36,960 nt of DNA from Arthrobacter sp. H5 (GCF_000520595.1 NZ_KI915007.1:1-36960); one strand, 5' to 3'; counted from the stretch's first letter, positions 1 to 9,207 are shown. Numbers and translations: made by a program. Notes: a model not told the origin generated them from the sequence alone.

Positions 1-1042
1 CAACGATGGTCTGGTGGGTCCGCAGCGGCCTGCCAGCCCAGTTTCGGGTGATCTGGGCGAAAAGACGATGCTCGATTTTGTTCCATTTGCTGGCGCCCGG
101 GGGCAGATGGCAGACGGTGATCGTCAGGCCTGTTTCGGCGGCGAATTTGGCCAGTTCAATCTTCCAGGCGCGGATGCGGCTGCCGTTGGACCCGCCGGAA
201 TCGGCGCAGATCAGCAACCGGCCGACTCCCGGGTAGCGGACTTTTCCGACGGTTTTCCACCAGGAGCCCAGTGTGGCCACGGCGAAGGCCGAGGTGTCAT
301 GATCCGTTCCGACCGAGACCCAACCGGTATTGGCCGAGACATCATAGATTCCGTAGGGGATGGCCTTGCCCAGATCCTTGTCCATGAAGTCGTGGACGCT
401 GACCCGCTCGGGGGCCCCGGAGTGCTCATACTGGCGCCCGGCATTTTTGAAATCCCCGACCAGCTCCTTTTTCTTTGTGTCGACGGAGACCACCGGCTGG
501 CCCGCCTCCATGTGTTCACCGACCTGCCCGGCCAGGTACGTGAATTGGGCGTCCCGGTCTTCGTGCTGGGAGCCTTCGGTGACTTTGGCGTTGGACTGCA
601 GGCTATAGCCCGCCTCGCGCAGCATCCGTGCCACGGTCCGGTCTGAGACCGGATGCCCGGCCTCGGTCAGCGCACCGGCCAGGTTGCGGGTCGAGCGGGT
701 CGTCCAGACCAGCGCCGACATTGGGTCTCCCCGCGTTCCCGGGTCCACCAGTGCCTCCAGCTCGGCAACCAGCGACGGATCAGTGGTGGCCAGCTTCTTC
801 CGGCCGCCGCCAGGTGCCCGCACCCGCGACTGCGGCCCGGGATTCCCCGCCATCTCTCGGACTCCGCGGGCAATGGTATCGGGATGGACCCCGGTCGCCA
901 TGGCCATCGCCTTGATCCCGCCACGCCCCAGCCCGGTTGCCTCCACCCCCAACAACAAACGGCGCTGCCGCTCGTCCAAATGCGGACGCAACACCGTATA
1001 CCTCTCTGTCGCTGACTCCACCAACTGCTCACCCACGGCCAT
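1..1042 (-). CDS. ISAzo13-family transposase, 3' end outside the window
   Basis: DDE transposase that catalyses movement of an insertion sequence. I translated 347 codons from ATG at 1042 to the window edge without a stop. Features typical of the ISAzo13 (DDE_Tnp_ISAZ013) family are the basic GGGRKKL stretch near residue 80, RGDPMSALVWTTRS near 104, and the block VSVDTKKKELVGDFKN with its Asp at about 188. LLICADSGGSNG gives a second Asp at about 281 and PPGASKWNKIEHRLF a Glu at about 324, completing a DDE triad. No lesion is visible, so the protein may be active. It lies in the same orientation as, and just downstream of, a conjugation coupling-protein gene that it interrupts. The missing part is the last portion of the protein and the far IS end. 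Confidence 0.93.
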   Translation of the reverse strand, partial: MAVGEQLVESATERYTVLRPHLDERQRRLLLGVEATGLGRGGIKAMAMATGVHPDTIARGVREMAGNPGPQSRVRAPGGGRKKLATTDPSLVAELEALVDPGTRGDPMSALVWTTRSTRNLAGALTEAGHPVSDRTVARMLREAGYSLQSNAKVTEGSQHEDRDAQFTYLAGQVGEHMEAGQPVVSVDTKKKELVGDFKNAGRQYEHSGAPERVSVHDFMDKDLGKAIPYGIYDVSANTGWVSVGTDHDTSAFAVATLGSWWKTVGKVRYPGVGRLLICADSGGSNGSRIRAWKIELAKFAAETGLTITVCHLPPGASKWNKIEHRLFAQITRNWAGRPLRTHQTIV

Positions 1043-1080
1043 AACACAATCCTAGAGCCGACACACCATAAAACCTAAGT
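1..1080 (-). mobile_element. Partial ISAzo13-family insertion sequence
   Basis: The element comprises the transposase gene plus about 40 bp of upstream sequence. Homology of the neighbouring TraG/VirD4 gene stops near 1082, so the inner IS end should lie between about 1050 and 1082. The other end and any target duplication lie outside the window, so the exact terminus cannot be fixed here. Confidence 0.75.
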
Positions 1081-2059
1081 TATTATGTCGCGAGTCCTCA
1101 GGAGCAATATTGATCAGCGCCTCCAGCCCGGCAGCTTGCAGCGGGTAGTCGTGAGCTTCGAGGATCTGCACAGGTTCTTTGCTGACCTGGACAGTGACCC
1201 AAATGTAAACGTCGGTGATGGGCCGTTTATCTAGGGCAGCGGCCAGGAACATCGACGTCAGCAGATCCTCTGCTTTCGGATCGAAATAGGCGTCGGGTTT
1301 CGCACCAGGTACACGAGATCCCGACGCGAAATGCTGGGTTAGCCGTGCCGCTTTATCTTCGTCGGTCACGTAAGACAGAGGATTCCACCACCAGGTAGGT
1401 TCTTCCTGCGCAATTTTCTGAGGGTCGAAGATCCACACTGGAGCTGACACTGCGCGGACCCCACGGGTGGCATCAACCACGTCACGCTTGTTTGAGGTTG
1501 AAATGACCGCACCGGGAGCATCCAGGATCGCCAGGATAATCCGGGCCGAGGACTTACCCGTTCGCGGCCCCCAAATGTCGATGCTGAGATCTTCCCAGGA
1601 CTGGTAGAACGTCTGACCGGTGGAGACAACCGAGCCGACAACAATCCCCGGACTATCCTCTACACCCAACCGCTGCGCCGTGGCCTTGACACCACGTTCG
1701 GAGAACGTGGCCAAGTCTTTGCCCCGGCCCATGTACCGGGCAGCTTTATCAACACGAGCTTTCTTACCCGAGCGCTTCACCGACAGAATCCCGAACGGCA
1801 CCACCAGCAGCACCAGGGCCACACCCATACCCATAGCAATAAACGTTGCCTGTACCGGCCAAGGGATCTCGCCCTTGAAAAGCCCCGCTATCAGTTCTAT
1901 CGGGTGGGCCGGCGGTGCACTGATCCCGGCCAACGAGGAGCCCCAGTGCGCGGATACCCACGCCCCGCCCAGGAGCGCCGCAGCTAAGCCCATCACCGAG
2001 AACAAAAGAATGCCCTCGGTATAGCTCCCGGACGTACCTTTACGGTTTGGTGCGCTCAT
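1052..2059 (-). pseudogene. TraG/VirD4-like conjugative coupling ATPase, C-terminal half removed by IS
   Basis: Coupling proteins are hexameric membrane ATPases that bring DNA to a type IV secretion channel. The 335-codon remnant has two N-terminal membrane segments (about residues 16-35 and 68-92). A Walker A loop, GPRTGKSS, lies at about 164-171, followed by the family-like stretch AVISTSNKRDVVDATRG. Relatives are roughly 600 residues. Here the gene stops after EDSRHNN and runs into IS sequence (last residues LGFMVCRL), so Walker B and the rest of the motor domain are lost. Its ATG overlaps the stop of the upstream VirB4-like gene (ATGA at 2059-2056), indicating translational coupling in the original operon. 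It is almost certainly non-functional. Confidence 0.88.
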
Positions 2060-3647
2060 GCCGAATCTCCTGCCGTTGGCGGATCTACTGGTGTTTCGGC
2101 CATAAGGGATTCACCCTCAGGCGCGTCATGCCAGCGCTTATTTGTATCGTTGAGTTTCGCTTCAACACTGGTCAGCCCAATGTGAACGGGGATGCCGGGC
2201 CGTCCGCCTACTTTGATGAGGAACTTGCCGCGCCCGGGCGGTTCCACGTCCACGCCGCGTGAGTCCCACGCGGGCGGATCTTGCCAGGACACGAGTTTTT
2301 GCTGTTCCTGCCGTGAGAGCGGAATCGCTTTGGTCAGCAACGCCATTTCCGACGCCGGAAGGCCACCACAGATGACCATGCCCGAGCGCTCCACAAACCC
2401 TTGCGCCTTCATCCGGTCCTCTTCGGCTGGCAGGGCCAGCAGGTCACTCATCGTGTGGGAGATCATCACCTGTCCCACACCAACAGAACGGTTCAGGCGG
2501 GTCAGCGCGTCCACCCGATCCACCATGCCCTTACCGGCCCGCAGCGCCCGCCACAGCTCATCGAGGACCACGAAATAGTGACGGCGAGGCTCCAACCCCG
2601 CATCAGCAAGAGCGTTCGCGACGTTGACGGTACCGAAACCGTAGGACCAGCACGCCAACAGCACAGCGGCTTGGAGATCGGTTTCGGTCTCGTCAATAGA
2701 GGAAACATCGAACACCACGGCCCGGTCCCGCTGCATGGGATTAGTGGTGTGCCGGAGAAAATCTCCCCCAGCTTGCCGCCACCCGTGAGGCCCAGCAGGG
2801 TTGCCTCCAGTGCCCGCGTCTCAGCCTGATAGAGCGGCCAGTCTCCCCGATTGAGGGCAACTTGCTGCAACTCATCCGGACCGTCTTGGATTACTTTGAG
2901 TAGATCCCCGAGTACGGGAACACCTTCAAAGTGCTCATCGAGCCAGCGCAACGCCCGGTCGAGAATGGTCTGTTCCTGATCGGTAGGAGGCTGGTTCCGG
3001 CTGATCGTAATCAGTGCGACCACCATATTCAGGCGCCGCCCGTGCGCATCAGCACGGACCCGCACAGCAGCATCCTCGTGGCCTTCGCCCTCGAGGAGCT
3101 GCGCCACTTCAATAGCCTGACCAGGATCAAGAATGTTCAAATATCCGCGGCCTCGGCCGAGCGTGATGACTTGCCCGCCAGCAGCTCTCACCAGGTCAAC
3201 GTGTTCACCCTTCAAATCCCCCAGCACCAAAGGGTTAACACCTTGCCCGGCGAGGCCGAGCATCATCCGGCGGACCAGCGTGGACTTACCCAAACCCGGC
3301 TTGCCGAGAATGAACGCTGACGGGTTAGAGATCAGCCGTGCCCGCTGAAACCAGCTAATCGGATCACAGCAGACCGTGGCCTGAGTTTCCTCATGCCGCC
3401 CAATCGGCACACCAATCATGGGCGAGGACGTACCCGAGGAAAACGGCCACAGCCCACAGACCTGCACTGTCGTTCCCCGGTACTCCCGCACCGAGGGAAC
3501 CAGCGCCGCTGCGCCGCCGCCACGGCCACGCCAGCCACGCGCACCAGGTACTTTCTCCCGGATCACAGTGGCTTTCTTCTGCTTCTTCTTTTTCGGCTCC
3601 AACGGAGCCGCTTTGTGCTGGTTCTTCTGGATCTTCGTACGCGCCAT
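2056..3647 (-). pseudogene. VirB4/TraC-like conjugation ATPase, single-base frameshift
   Basis: This ATPase would power a type IV secretion apparatus. The first frame (3647 to about 2750) has a basic, Lys-rich N terminus, a Walker A loop GKPGLGKST at about residues 115-123 and GDLKGEHVDLVRAAGG. The second frame (about 2750-2056) continues the same protein with RAVVFDVSSID, the Walker B-like HYFVVLDELWRALRAG and QVMISHTMSDLLALP. The frames join near 2747-2751; restoring one base in GGCACACC gives an uninterrupted reading of GEIFSGT into TNPMQRDRAVVFD. Total length of 1592 bp is one short of a multiple of three. Either the gene is broken or one base was missed in sequencing. Lys-rich N termini occur in the Streptomyces-type homologues. 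Confidence 0.85.
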
Positions 3648-5165
3648 TTAGAGCGCCTCCCGAATCTCAGAGGGCAACAGGACGTGCTTAGGCAGCACCA
3701 AGCCAATCGGCAGGGACGCCGCAAACGCGGTATCTTGGCCCCCATAAGCGCGGCGTAGCAGCAGCCGTGCAGCACCGGAGGTTTGCTCAATGGCCGCAAC
3801 CGCGTCCGGTAGCCGGTCCAAACCGTTGACCGTGGCCGTGACCACCAGGCCGAAGTTCACCAACCCCGCACCCTGAGCCTCTTCTGATGCGGTTTGCGCG
3901 GCCGAGCGTGCATCGACCAGTGCACGGGCTGAGGGCCGGTTACCAGAGGTAATCCGGACATTGGCATTGTTTTGATCTCGTTCGACCAGCTGAGCCGCCC
4001 GGGCCGAATCCATCGGACGGTACAGCAGGGTCACCCTTTTGCGGTCCACATCCCCATGCGGGGCCAGAAGCTTGGAAAGTACGTTGGCATGGACCGAGCC
4101 ACGCGGAGCGCCACTCATCGTCCAGGACGCCGAATATGCGCCCTCATGCCGGTAGTTCTCCCAATTAGTCTGCGCACCGGAGGGGCCGACCTCACCCCAG
4201 GTGAGTTCTACCGGGTGTCCGGCGGCGTGTGCCTCATCAATGACCAGTGCCGCCGGTGGATCATAGGCAACCCGGACAACCTCACAGAGTTCCTGTGCAG
4301 CCATGGGACGGGCGATACCCGCCCCGGTGGCCTGCAACCGCTGCGACAACCCGGGAAGCCGTGAGGCGAGATCCTTGGCGACTTCCTCAGGCTCGCGTTT
4401 CCGGGAACCGGAACGCATAGTGGCATTGAACGTGAGGGTGATCCACGCCCGGACCGTCGCGGAGCCTTCCGGATACGTCCGGATGACCTCACGCAGCATT
4501 TCCTTGGCAATATCCGGTGCGTTCACGTCAATGTTCATCTCAACTTCATTGCGGAGCCGGTAGCCCGAATCAGGGGCCGTCTCCACCGTTACGGAAGCGG
4601 CCTCAATTCCGGCCTCATCACCAAGGGCTGAGATCCAGCCACCCCAGTTCGATACCCAGGCATCGACCTGTTCAGGATCGACCATTGACGCGCCGTCTGG
4701 TTCGGTGGAGAAGATCACCGTGTAGTGACTGGTGGTTGGCATATGGAGCATGGCGAATTTGCGGTTGTAGGAGTCCTCAAATTCATACAGCCGGGATTTC
4801 GAGGCGATGCCGGGGAGTTGGTCCATGCCCCAGTCAGTGACTCCGAGAGGGCCGGAACGGTACAGGTTCGTCCCTTTGCGCCGGGAGCGTTTGAACGCGG
4901 CCCGGGCACCTGCCCGATCCACAATCGTTTGACCGTGCTTGTCCTTGATGGTGAGCAACACGAGGCCGATACCAAAGATTCCCATTACGCCGAGGCCGAC
5001 GAAAAGGTTCCAGATTGCGAAAGAGATAATCCCGAACACCAGGCCGACGAGGATCAATCCCGTGCCGATGGCACCGAAGTTTCCCAGCCCGGCTGAGCGG
5101 GGAATCCGCCAATTTCCGTATGTCGGTTCCTTGTAATCACTTACTGTTGCTGCCACTTGGACCAT
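3648..5165 (-). CDS. SCO6880-family conjugation-associated membrane protein
   Basis: A 505-residue protein of the type found next to VirB4- and TraG-like genes in actinobacterial conjugative elements (SCO6880 family). Two closely spaced hydrophobic segments near residues 27-75 would anchor it in the membrane. The rest is a large soluble domain (SRLYEFEDSYNRKFAMLHMP, VDAWVSNWGGWISALGDE) that I take to be the N-terminal part of a split VirB4/TraC-like module. That last role is inference. The reading frame is intact. The start overlaps the end of the upstream VirB6-like gene by 29 bp, and the next gene begins one base after its stop, so it belongs to one operon. With its partners truncated it is probably not working. 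Confidence 0.82.
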   Translation of the reverse strand: MVQVAATVSDYKEPTYGNWRIPRSAGLGNFGAIGTGLILVGLVFGIISFAIWNLFVGLGVMGIFGIGLVLLTIKDKHGQTIVDRAGARAAFKRSRRKGTNLYRSGPLGVTDWGMDQLPGIASKSRLYEFEDSYNRKFAMLHMPTTSHYTVIFSTEPDGASMVDPEQVDAWVSNWGGWISALGDEAGIEAASVTVETAPDSGYRLRNEVEMNIDVNAPDIAKEMLREVIRTYPEGSATVRAWITLTFNATMRSGSRKREPEEVAKDLASRLPGLSQRLQATGAGIARPMAAQELCEVVRVAYDPPAALVIDEAHAAGHPVELTWGEVGPSGAQTNWENYRHEGAYSASWTMSGAPRGSVHANVLSKLLAPHGDVDRKRVTLLYRPMDSARAAQLVERDQNNANVRITSGNRPSARALVDARSAAQTASEEAQGAGLVNFGLVVTATVNGLDRLPDAVAAIEQTSGAARLLLRRAYGGQDTAFAASLPIGLVLPKHVLLPSEIREAL

Positions 5166-6516
5166 CCCCCGCTGCTTCGTCTGAAACCTTCTTTACTGCG
5201 TCCGCGCCCTTGGACGCAGCGGACACCGTTGCTCCTGCAGCCGCACCCACCGGGCCCGCGGCCGCGCCGGTTTTTGCTCCTGCTGCACCGGTTGCAGCGC
5301 TGCCACCGCCCGTTCCGGCTCCGGCCATGGCGGGAACACCACCGGCAGGCGCACCCGACGGTTCACCGGATGGACCGGTACTCTTGCCGCTGGTTGATCC
5401 CGGAGTTGGTTTGGCTCCACCGGGACCGCTGCCCGTAGTCGAGCTGCCTGAAGGTGAACCGGAGGATTTACTGCCGCCTCCCCCACCGTCGGTGTTTGAC
5501 TCACCGGTGGTGCTGCGGCTGGGCGGTGTTGGTGTTGCGTTGCCGCTTCCACGTCCTGCTGCACCGAGGGATCGTGCACCGGAGGGCAGCGCGGCCGCAG
5601 CCGCTCCCAGTGCTCCTGCGGCCATGCCGCCTCCACCGCCGGCGACGGCTCCCACCATCGGTGTCACGAAGCGCAGCAACGCCGGCAGAGCAAGCAGTGC
5701 GACCACCATCAGTGCGATGCCGGTGATCGTGTTCAGCAGGATATTGGCCCCGGCGGAGACGCCGTCTATCAGTCGGAAAGCGACCGCGTACACAATGGCC
5801 GCCGCGGGTTTGTAGAGGATGAAAGCCAGCGTCCAGCCAATGGTTTTCTGGAACCACTGCTTACCCATCTCCGTGTTCGTGAACGCCGCCGTGGTCGGCA
5901 GGATCCCCGCCAGAATGACGAGCATTCCGCTGCGGACCACCATCAGCACGATTTGGGTTATCGACGTGATAATTCCGATCAGCCCCAGGATGATCAGCAT
6001 GAAAACGGCTACTTCTCCCTCACCCATAATCAACATGGTCTGAATGGCCGTGGCGAACCCGTTCCCGTCCGTGGCCTGGTCGATGATCCAGGAAGAGAAT
6101 CCGTCGGCGGCCACGATCAGGAAAGCAATCACGGCGAGACCCATGCCTGAGACAAGGGTCAGGGTCAGTAGGGACCGGACGAGCTCACGGATGGGCGCGC
6201 CGCGCTGCTCCCAGACCATACGGGTGCCGCCGACGATGACCGCCAGGACAGCCAGTGCTGCCGTCCAGTACCAAAGACCATCCTGCAAAAACGCAACCGT
6301 TGGTGAACCGGTTACACCGTCATTCGTGGTCAGGTTGCTCGTCGGCATATCAACCCAGAACGTGGAAAGTGTTGTGACTATCTGGGACAGCGCAAAGGTG
6401 ATCGCGCGAGCCAAATTCTCGATTCCATCACCAACAGCGTTACCGATCCAGTCCCCAGCTAGTCCGCCGCCTTGGCACATGAGATCAAGAGGTAGGCAGA
6501 CTTTTTCCTCATCCAT
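5137..6516 (-). CDS. VirB6/TrbL-like polytopic conjugation membrane protein
   Basis: A 459-residue membrane protein that would form part of the inner-membrane channel of a type IV secretion system. Hydrophobic segments run from about residue 80 to 290 (for example WYWTAALAVLAVIVGG, LTLTLVSGMGLAVIAFLIVA, VAVFMLIILGLIGIITSITQ, ITGIALMVVALLALPALLRF). A long low-complexity tail rich in Gly, Ser, Ala, Pro and Thr follows from about 305 to the end, as is usual for actinobacterial homologues next to SCO6880. The N-terminal CLPLDLMCQGG contains two cysteines. Frame intact. The strong Gly/Ala bias produces long antisense open frames that are not genes. Confidence 0.82.
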   Translation of the reverse strand: MDEEKVCLPLDLMCQGGGLAGDWIGNAVGDGIENLARAITFALSQIVTTLSTFWVDMPTSNLTTNDGVTGSPTVAFLQDGLWYWTAALAVLAVIVGGTRMVWEQRGAPIRELVRSLLTLTLVSGMGLAVIAFLIVAADGFSSWIIDQATDGNGFATAIQTMLIMGEGEVAVFMLIILGLIGIITSITQIVLMVVRSGMLVILAGILPTTAAFTNTEMGKQWFQKTIGWTLAFILYKPAAAIVYAVAFRLIDGVSAGANILLNTITGIALMVVALLALPALLRFVTPMVGAVAGGGGGMAAGALGAAAAALPSGARSLGAAGRGSGNATPTPPSRSTTGESNTDGGGGGSKSSGSPSGSSTTGSGPGGAKPTPGSTSGKSTGPSGEPSGAPAGGVPAMAGAGTGGGSAATGAAGAKTGAAAGPVGAAAGATVSAASKGADAVKKVSDEAAGDGPSGSNSK

Positions 6517-6555
6517 CTCAGGTCCCCGACCATGGAATGTAGTTGTTCAGGTCAT

Positions 6556-7085
6556 TCACTGCTGGATGCCAGGGTTTCCCGTCTCCGGAATGACCAACTT
6601 CCAGTCACCGTCCTCCCATTCCAGAGGTGTAGGGAGTGAATCAAAGGCGCCTTCTTCGGTTTCGACACCTAAGTCGATAACTGCCGATTCCCCGTCATAA
6701 CGCTGAATCTGGAAGCCTTGAATCTGCAGTTTGGGGGCGTTTCCGCTCCCGACTCCGGACCCTGCTTCGATCTGTTCCAAAGCTCATCACGGGCAGTGCT
6801 ATCAGTGGTCAGGTCCGTGTAGAGACGTGTTGTGTTGCCGTAGAAACCTTCAGCCCAAATTTTCGCGGCGGCGAATAACGCGCCGGTTGGTGTTTGGGCG
6901 AAGCAAGACCGGAATCCACTGTCGTCGGTCACACCCGGGCCTGCGGTGTCCGGGGCCTCCGGAACGGCCATGGTTCCGACGAGTTCCCAGTCGCTTTCGG
7001 GGGCTGCGCCCAGGGCCGTTTTTTTGTTTCCCGGTAGCCCGCAGACGCTTTCCTCAGCTTCGTCCGCTCCACTGCGGGCCGCCTG
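6556..7085 (-). pseudogene. SCO6882-like protein remnant, 5'-truncated and frameshifted
   Basis: The protein family normally has an N-terminal membrane anchor followed by an extracytoplasmic domain, and lies just upstream of the VirB6-like gene in actinobacterial conjugation operons. Family-like sequence is readable from about 7068 (EESVCGLPGNKK, then ESDWELVGTMAVPEAP, GVTDDSGFRSCFAQTPTG and ALFAAAKIWAEGF). No start codon or membrane anchor precedes it, because the frame hits a stop at 7095 beside the end of the CoA-binding gene. A second lesion near 6780 shifts the frame: restoring one base turns DELWNRSK into DELLEQIEAGSG and continues to QIQGFQIQRYDGES and the end at 6556. The remnant therefore has a deleted 5' end plus a one-base deletion. 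Confidence 0.75.
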
Positions 7086-7086
7086 G

Positions 7087-7581
7087 CTATGCCGTTACCT
7101 GGCGCTTTGAGGAAATTACGCCGGTGTTGAAGCCCGCCAGATTGAGCCCTCCGTGGAAGCGGGCGTGCTCGATCTTGACGCATCGATCCATCACCACGTT
7201 CATGCCCGCGGCCTCGGCACCGCGCGCAACCTCCTCGTGCCAGGAGCCCAGCTGCAACCACAGAGTCTTGGCCCCGGCCGCCTTTGATTCTTCCAGGACG
7301 GTGGGCAGGTCAGCGTGTTTGCGGAACACATCCACGATGTCCGGCTGCTCGGGAAGGTCCGCCAGCGACGCGTAAACCGGCTGGCCCAGGATTTCCTTGG
7401 CCACCGGGTTGACGAAGTACAGGCGGTATGGCGATGAGGACTGAAGGTAGGTTGCCACAAAATAGGACGCACGCGATGGCTTGTCCGAAGCGCCAACAAT
7501 AGCGATTGACTGTGCGTTTCGAAGGATGTTCAACCGCTCCGGAGCGGAAGGCCCTTCCCATATGCGTGGTTCGCTGCTCAT
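7087..7581 (-). CDS. CoA-binding domain protein (YccU-like)
   Basis: A 164-residue single-domain Rossmann-fold protein of the CoA-binding family. It has the N-terminal nucleotide-binding stretch SIAIVGASDKPSRASYFVA, the conserved YFVNPVAKEILGQPVYASL, and near the C terminus MNVVMDRCVKIEHARF with GGLNLAGFNTGV. Length is normal for the family. The ATG at 7581 is chosen because it overlaps the metY stop (ATGA), the usual arrangement in actinobacteria, where this gene often follows metY. The biochemical role of the family is not established; co-transcription with metY suggests a link to CoA-dependent homoserine/methionine metabolism, which is inference. Its stop at 7087 is the breakpoint with the conjugation remnant. 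Confidence 0.88.
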   Translation of the reverse strand: MSSEPRIWEGPSAPERLNILRNAQSIAIVGASDKPSRASYFVATYLQSSSPYRLYFVNPVAKEILGQPVYASLADLPEQPDIVDVFRKHADLPTVLEESKAAGAKTLWLQLGSWHEEVARGAEAAGMNVVMDRCVKIEHARFHGGLNLAGFNTGVISSKRQVTA

Positions 7582-8963
7582 GCGCCTGCTCCTATCTGGT
7601 TGGAGGTCTCCACGCGCTCGTCCCTCGCTTGGTCGACCACCGGTGATCGACCAAGGCCGTCTGCGGCCGCGTGGAGATCCGTGGCCAGATTCAGCGCCTG
7701 ATCCAGATCCCACAGAATGTCGTCGAGGTCCTCAAGTCCCACCGAAATGCGGACGAGGTCCTCCGGAATGCCGGCTGCCTCAAGCTGCTCGGGGTTCAGT
7801 TGCTGGTGCGTGGTGGATCCCGGATGGATCACCAGTGTGCGGGCATCGCCTACGTTCGCCAGATGCGAGGCGATCTGCAGCGACTCGATGAACACCTGTC
7901 CGGCGGCACGGCCGCCCTTCACCCCGAAGCTGAAGACCGAGCCCGGCCCTTGGGGGAGGTATGTCTGCGCCCTGTCGAAGTGCACGTGCGTCGGCAGGCC
8001 GGCGTAGTTCACGTACTCCACGCGCGGATCGGCGTCGAGCCATTCCGCGACTGCCTGGGCATTGGCCACGTGCTCGTCGACGCGCTGTGCCAGGGTCTCC
8101 ACTCCCTGGAGCAACTGGAAGGCGGACATGGGGGAGAGGGACGGGCCGATGTCGCGTAACTGCTCGGTGCGGAGCTTGGTCAGGAACCCGTACTCGCCGA
8201 AGTTGGCCCACCACTGGATGTTGCCGTAGGAGGGCACCGGCTCGGTCATGGTGGGGAACTTGCCGTTGCCCCAGTTGAACCGCCCGCTTTCGACGACGAC
8301 GCCGCCCAGTGTGGTGCCATGTCCGCCGATGAACTTGGTTGCCGAGTGGATCACAATATCCGCACCGTGTTCGATCGGGCGGATCAGGTAGGGAGTGCTC
8401 AGGGTGGAATCGACGATGAGCGGCACACCGGCGTCGTGCGCTACTTTCGCCAAGCCGGCAATGTCGGCTATCTCTCCCGACGGGTTGGCGATCACCTCGG
8501 CATAGACGGCTTTGGTGTTCTCCTGGATCGCGGCCGCGTAGTCCGCCGGGTCTGTTCCGGGGACAAAGGTAGTCTCAATACCGAACCGCCGCAGCGTTAC
8601 ATCAAGCTGCGTCACGGTTCCCCCGTACAGCTGGGACGCCGCAACAATGTGGTCTCCGGCCTGGCACAGTGCGGCAAAGGTGATGAACTCCGCGCTCATG
8701 CCCGACGCCGTCGCGACGGCGCCGATCCCGCCCTCCAGCGAGGCGATGCGCTCCTCGAACGCCGCGACCGTGGGGTTGCCTATTCGTGAGTAGATATTGC
8801 CGTACTTCTGCAGCGCAAACAGGTTGGCGGCGTCGTTGGTGTCCTTGAACACGAATGACGTGGTCTGGTAAATGGGCACCGCCCGCGCGCCATGGGTGGC
8901 GTCAGGTGTGCCGCCGGCGTGCAGTGCACGCGTGCGGAATCCGAAAGTCCGGTCCTTGCTCAT
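7578..8963 (-). CDS. metY: O-acetylhomoserine sulfhydrylase (MetY), with repeat-derived C-terminal tail
   Basis: A PLP enzyme of the Cys/Met metabolism family that makes homocysteine and acetate from O-acetylhomoserine and sulfide in the cytoplasm (direct sulfhydrylation branch of methionine synthesis). The signature includes RALHAGGTPDATHGARAVPI, YGNIYSRIGNPTVAAFEERI, and the PLP-binding lysine at about 210 in SATKFIGGHGTTLGG. DLVRISVGLEDLDDILWDL lies near the normal C terminus. After that, about 30 extra residues (including SPVVDQARDERVETSN) are encoded by a palindromic repeat, making 461 residues. The start ATG lies five bases after a GGAGG that is part of a SAM riboswitch stem. It overlaps the CoA-binding gene by four bases. 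Confidence 0.95.
   Translation of the reverse strand: MSKDRTFGFRTRALHAGGTPDATHGARAVPIYQTTSFVFKDTNDAANLFALQKYGNIYSRIGNPTVAAFEERIASLEGGIGAVATASGMSAEFITFAALCQAGDHIVAASQLYGGTVTQLDVTLRRFGIETTFVPGTDPADYAAAIQENTKAVYAEVIANPSGEIADIAGLAKVAHDAGVPLIVDSTLSTPYLIRPIEHGADIVIHSATKFIGGHGTTLGGVVVESGRFNWGNGKFPTMTEPVPSYGNIQWWANFGEYGFLTKLRTEQLRDIGPSLSPMSAFQLLQGVETLAQRVDEHVANAQAVAEWLDADPRVEYVNYAGLPTHVHFDRAQTYLPQGPGSVFSFGVKGGRAAGQVFIESLQIASHLANVGDARTLVIHPGSTTHQQLNPEQLEAAGIPEDLVRISVGLEDLDDILWDLDQALNLATDLHAAADGLGRSPVVDQARDERVETSNQIGAGA
7605..7680. repeat. REP-like palindromic repeat inside the metY 3' end
   Basis: A nested imperfect palindrome: GGTCTCCACGCG at 7605-7616 pairs with CGCGTGGAGATCC at 7668-7680, and TTGGTCGA at 7629-7636 pairs with TCGACCAA at 7647-7654. 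A further small hairpin, GGCCG...CGGCC, lies at 7655-7668. The core is shared with the copy inside acs at 9511-9600 (common GGTCTCCACGCGCTCG and TGGTCGACCACCGG). It is translated as the metY C-terminal tail. Confidence 0.8.
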
Positions 8964-8970
8964 ACGTCCT

Positions 8971-9067
8971 CCATCGTCTCTGGCGGTAGCACCCTTCCGG
9001 CTCCAAAACGAGCGGGGGTTGCTGCGGCGTCAAAGAGCCAGATCTCTCGTGCCGCTCGGGATGGTCA
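8971..9067 (-). promoter_or_regulatory. SAM riboswitch (SAM-I/S-box clan) upstream of metY
   Basis: Read on the minus strand, the leader has P1 CCATC/GATGG, P2 GCGGC/GCCGC, and the conserved GACGCCGCAGCAACC followed by GGGTGCTA. CTGG in the P2 arm can pair with CCAG after the P3 arm, forming the SAM-clan pseudoknot. No clear P4 hairpin separates the pseudoknot strand from P1. The 3' strand of P1 runs directly into GGAGG, the metY Shine-Dalgarno, so SAM binding should hide the ribosome site and switch translation off. A homologous copy lies at 14104-14194. Confidence 0.88.
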
Positions 9068-9073
9068 CCTTCC

Positions 9074-9102
9074 ATAGTGGCAGTACGACGGCGCCGGTCC
9101 AA
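9074..9102 (-). promoter_or_regulatory. Candidate metY promoter
   Basis: Minus-strand -35 TTGGAC (9102-9097) and -10 CACTAT (9079-9074) are separated by 17 bases, just upstream of the riboswitch. The second SAM-controlled unit has hexamers at the matching positions, also 17 apart and also followed by GGAA and then TGACCATCC. That match supports the assignment; each hexamer alone is weak. Confidence 0.45.
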
Positions 9103-9180
9103 GATTGTTGCCTTGGGTTGCATTATGGGCGGACCAAATCGGGGGCGGCTGATCGTCAGCTTGACGTGGGGGCGGCCAGA

Positions 9181-9207
9181 AAACCAAGGGCCCCGTTTCG
9201 GGGCCCT
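9181..9207 (-). terminator. Rho-independent terminator after acs
   Basis: A perfect 9-bp GC-rich stem (AGGGCCCCG/CGGGGCCCT) with a 3-base loop is followed on the minus strand by TGGTTTTC. It lies between the end of acs (9289) and the metY promoter, so it would separate the two SAM-controlled transcription units. Confidence 0.7.

Noticed and set aside
2740-2755. Programmed frameshift in the VirB4-like gene
   Set aside because: No slippery heptamer or downstream structure, and five other genes show the same one-base loss, so error or mutation is simpler.
5120-5815. Long Pro/Ala-rich open frame on the plus strand
   Set aside because: Antisense shadow of the Gly/Ser/Ala-rich tail of the VirB6-like protein; low complexity, no ribosome site.
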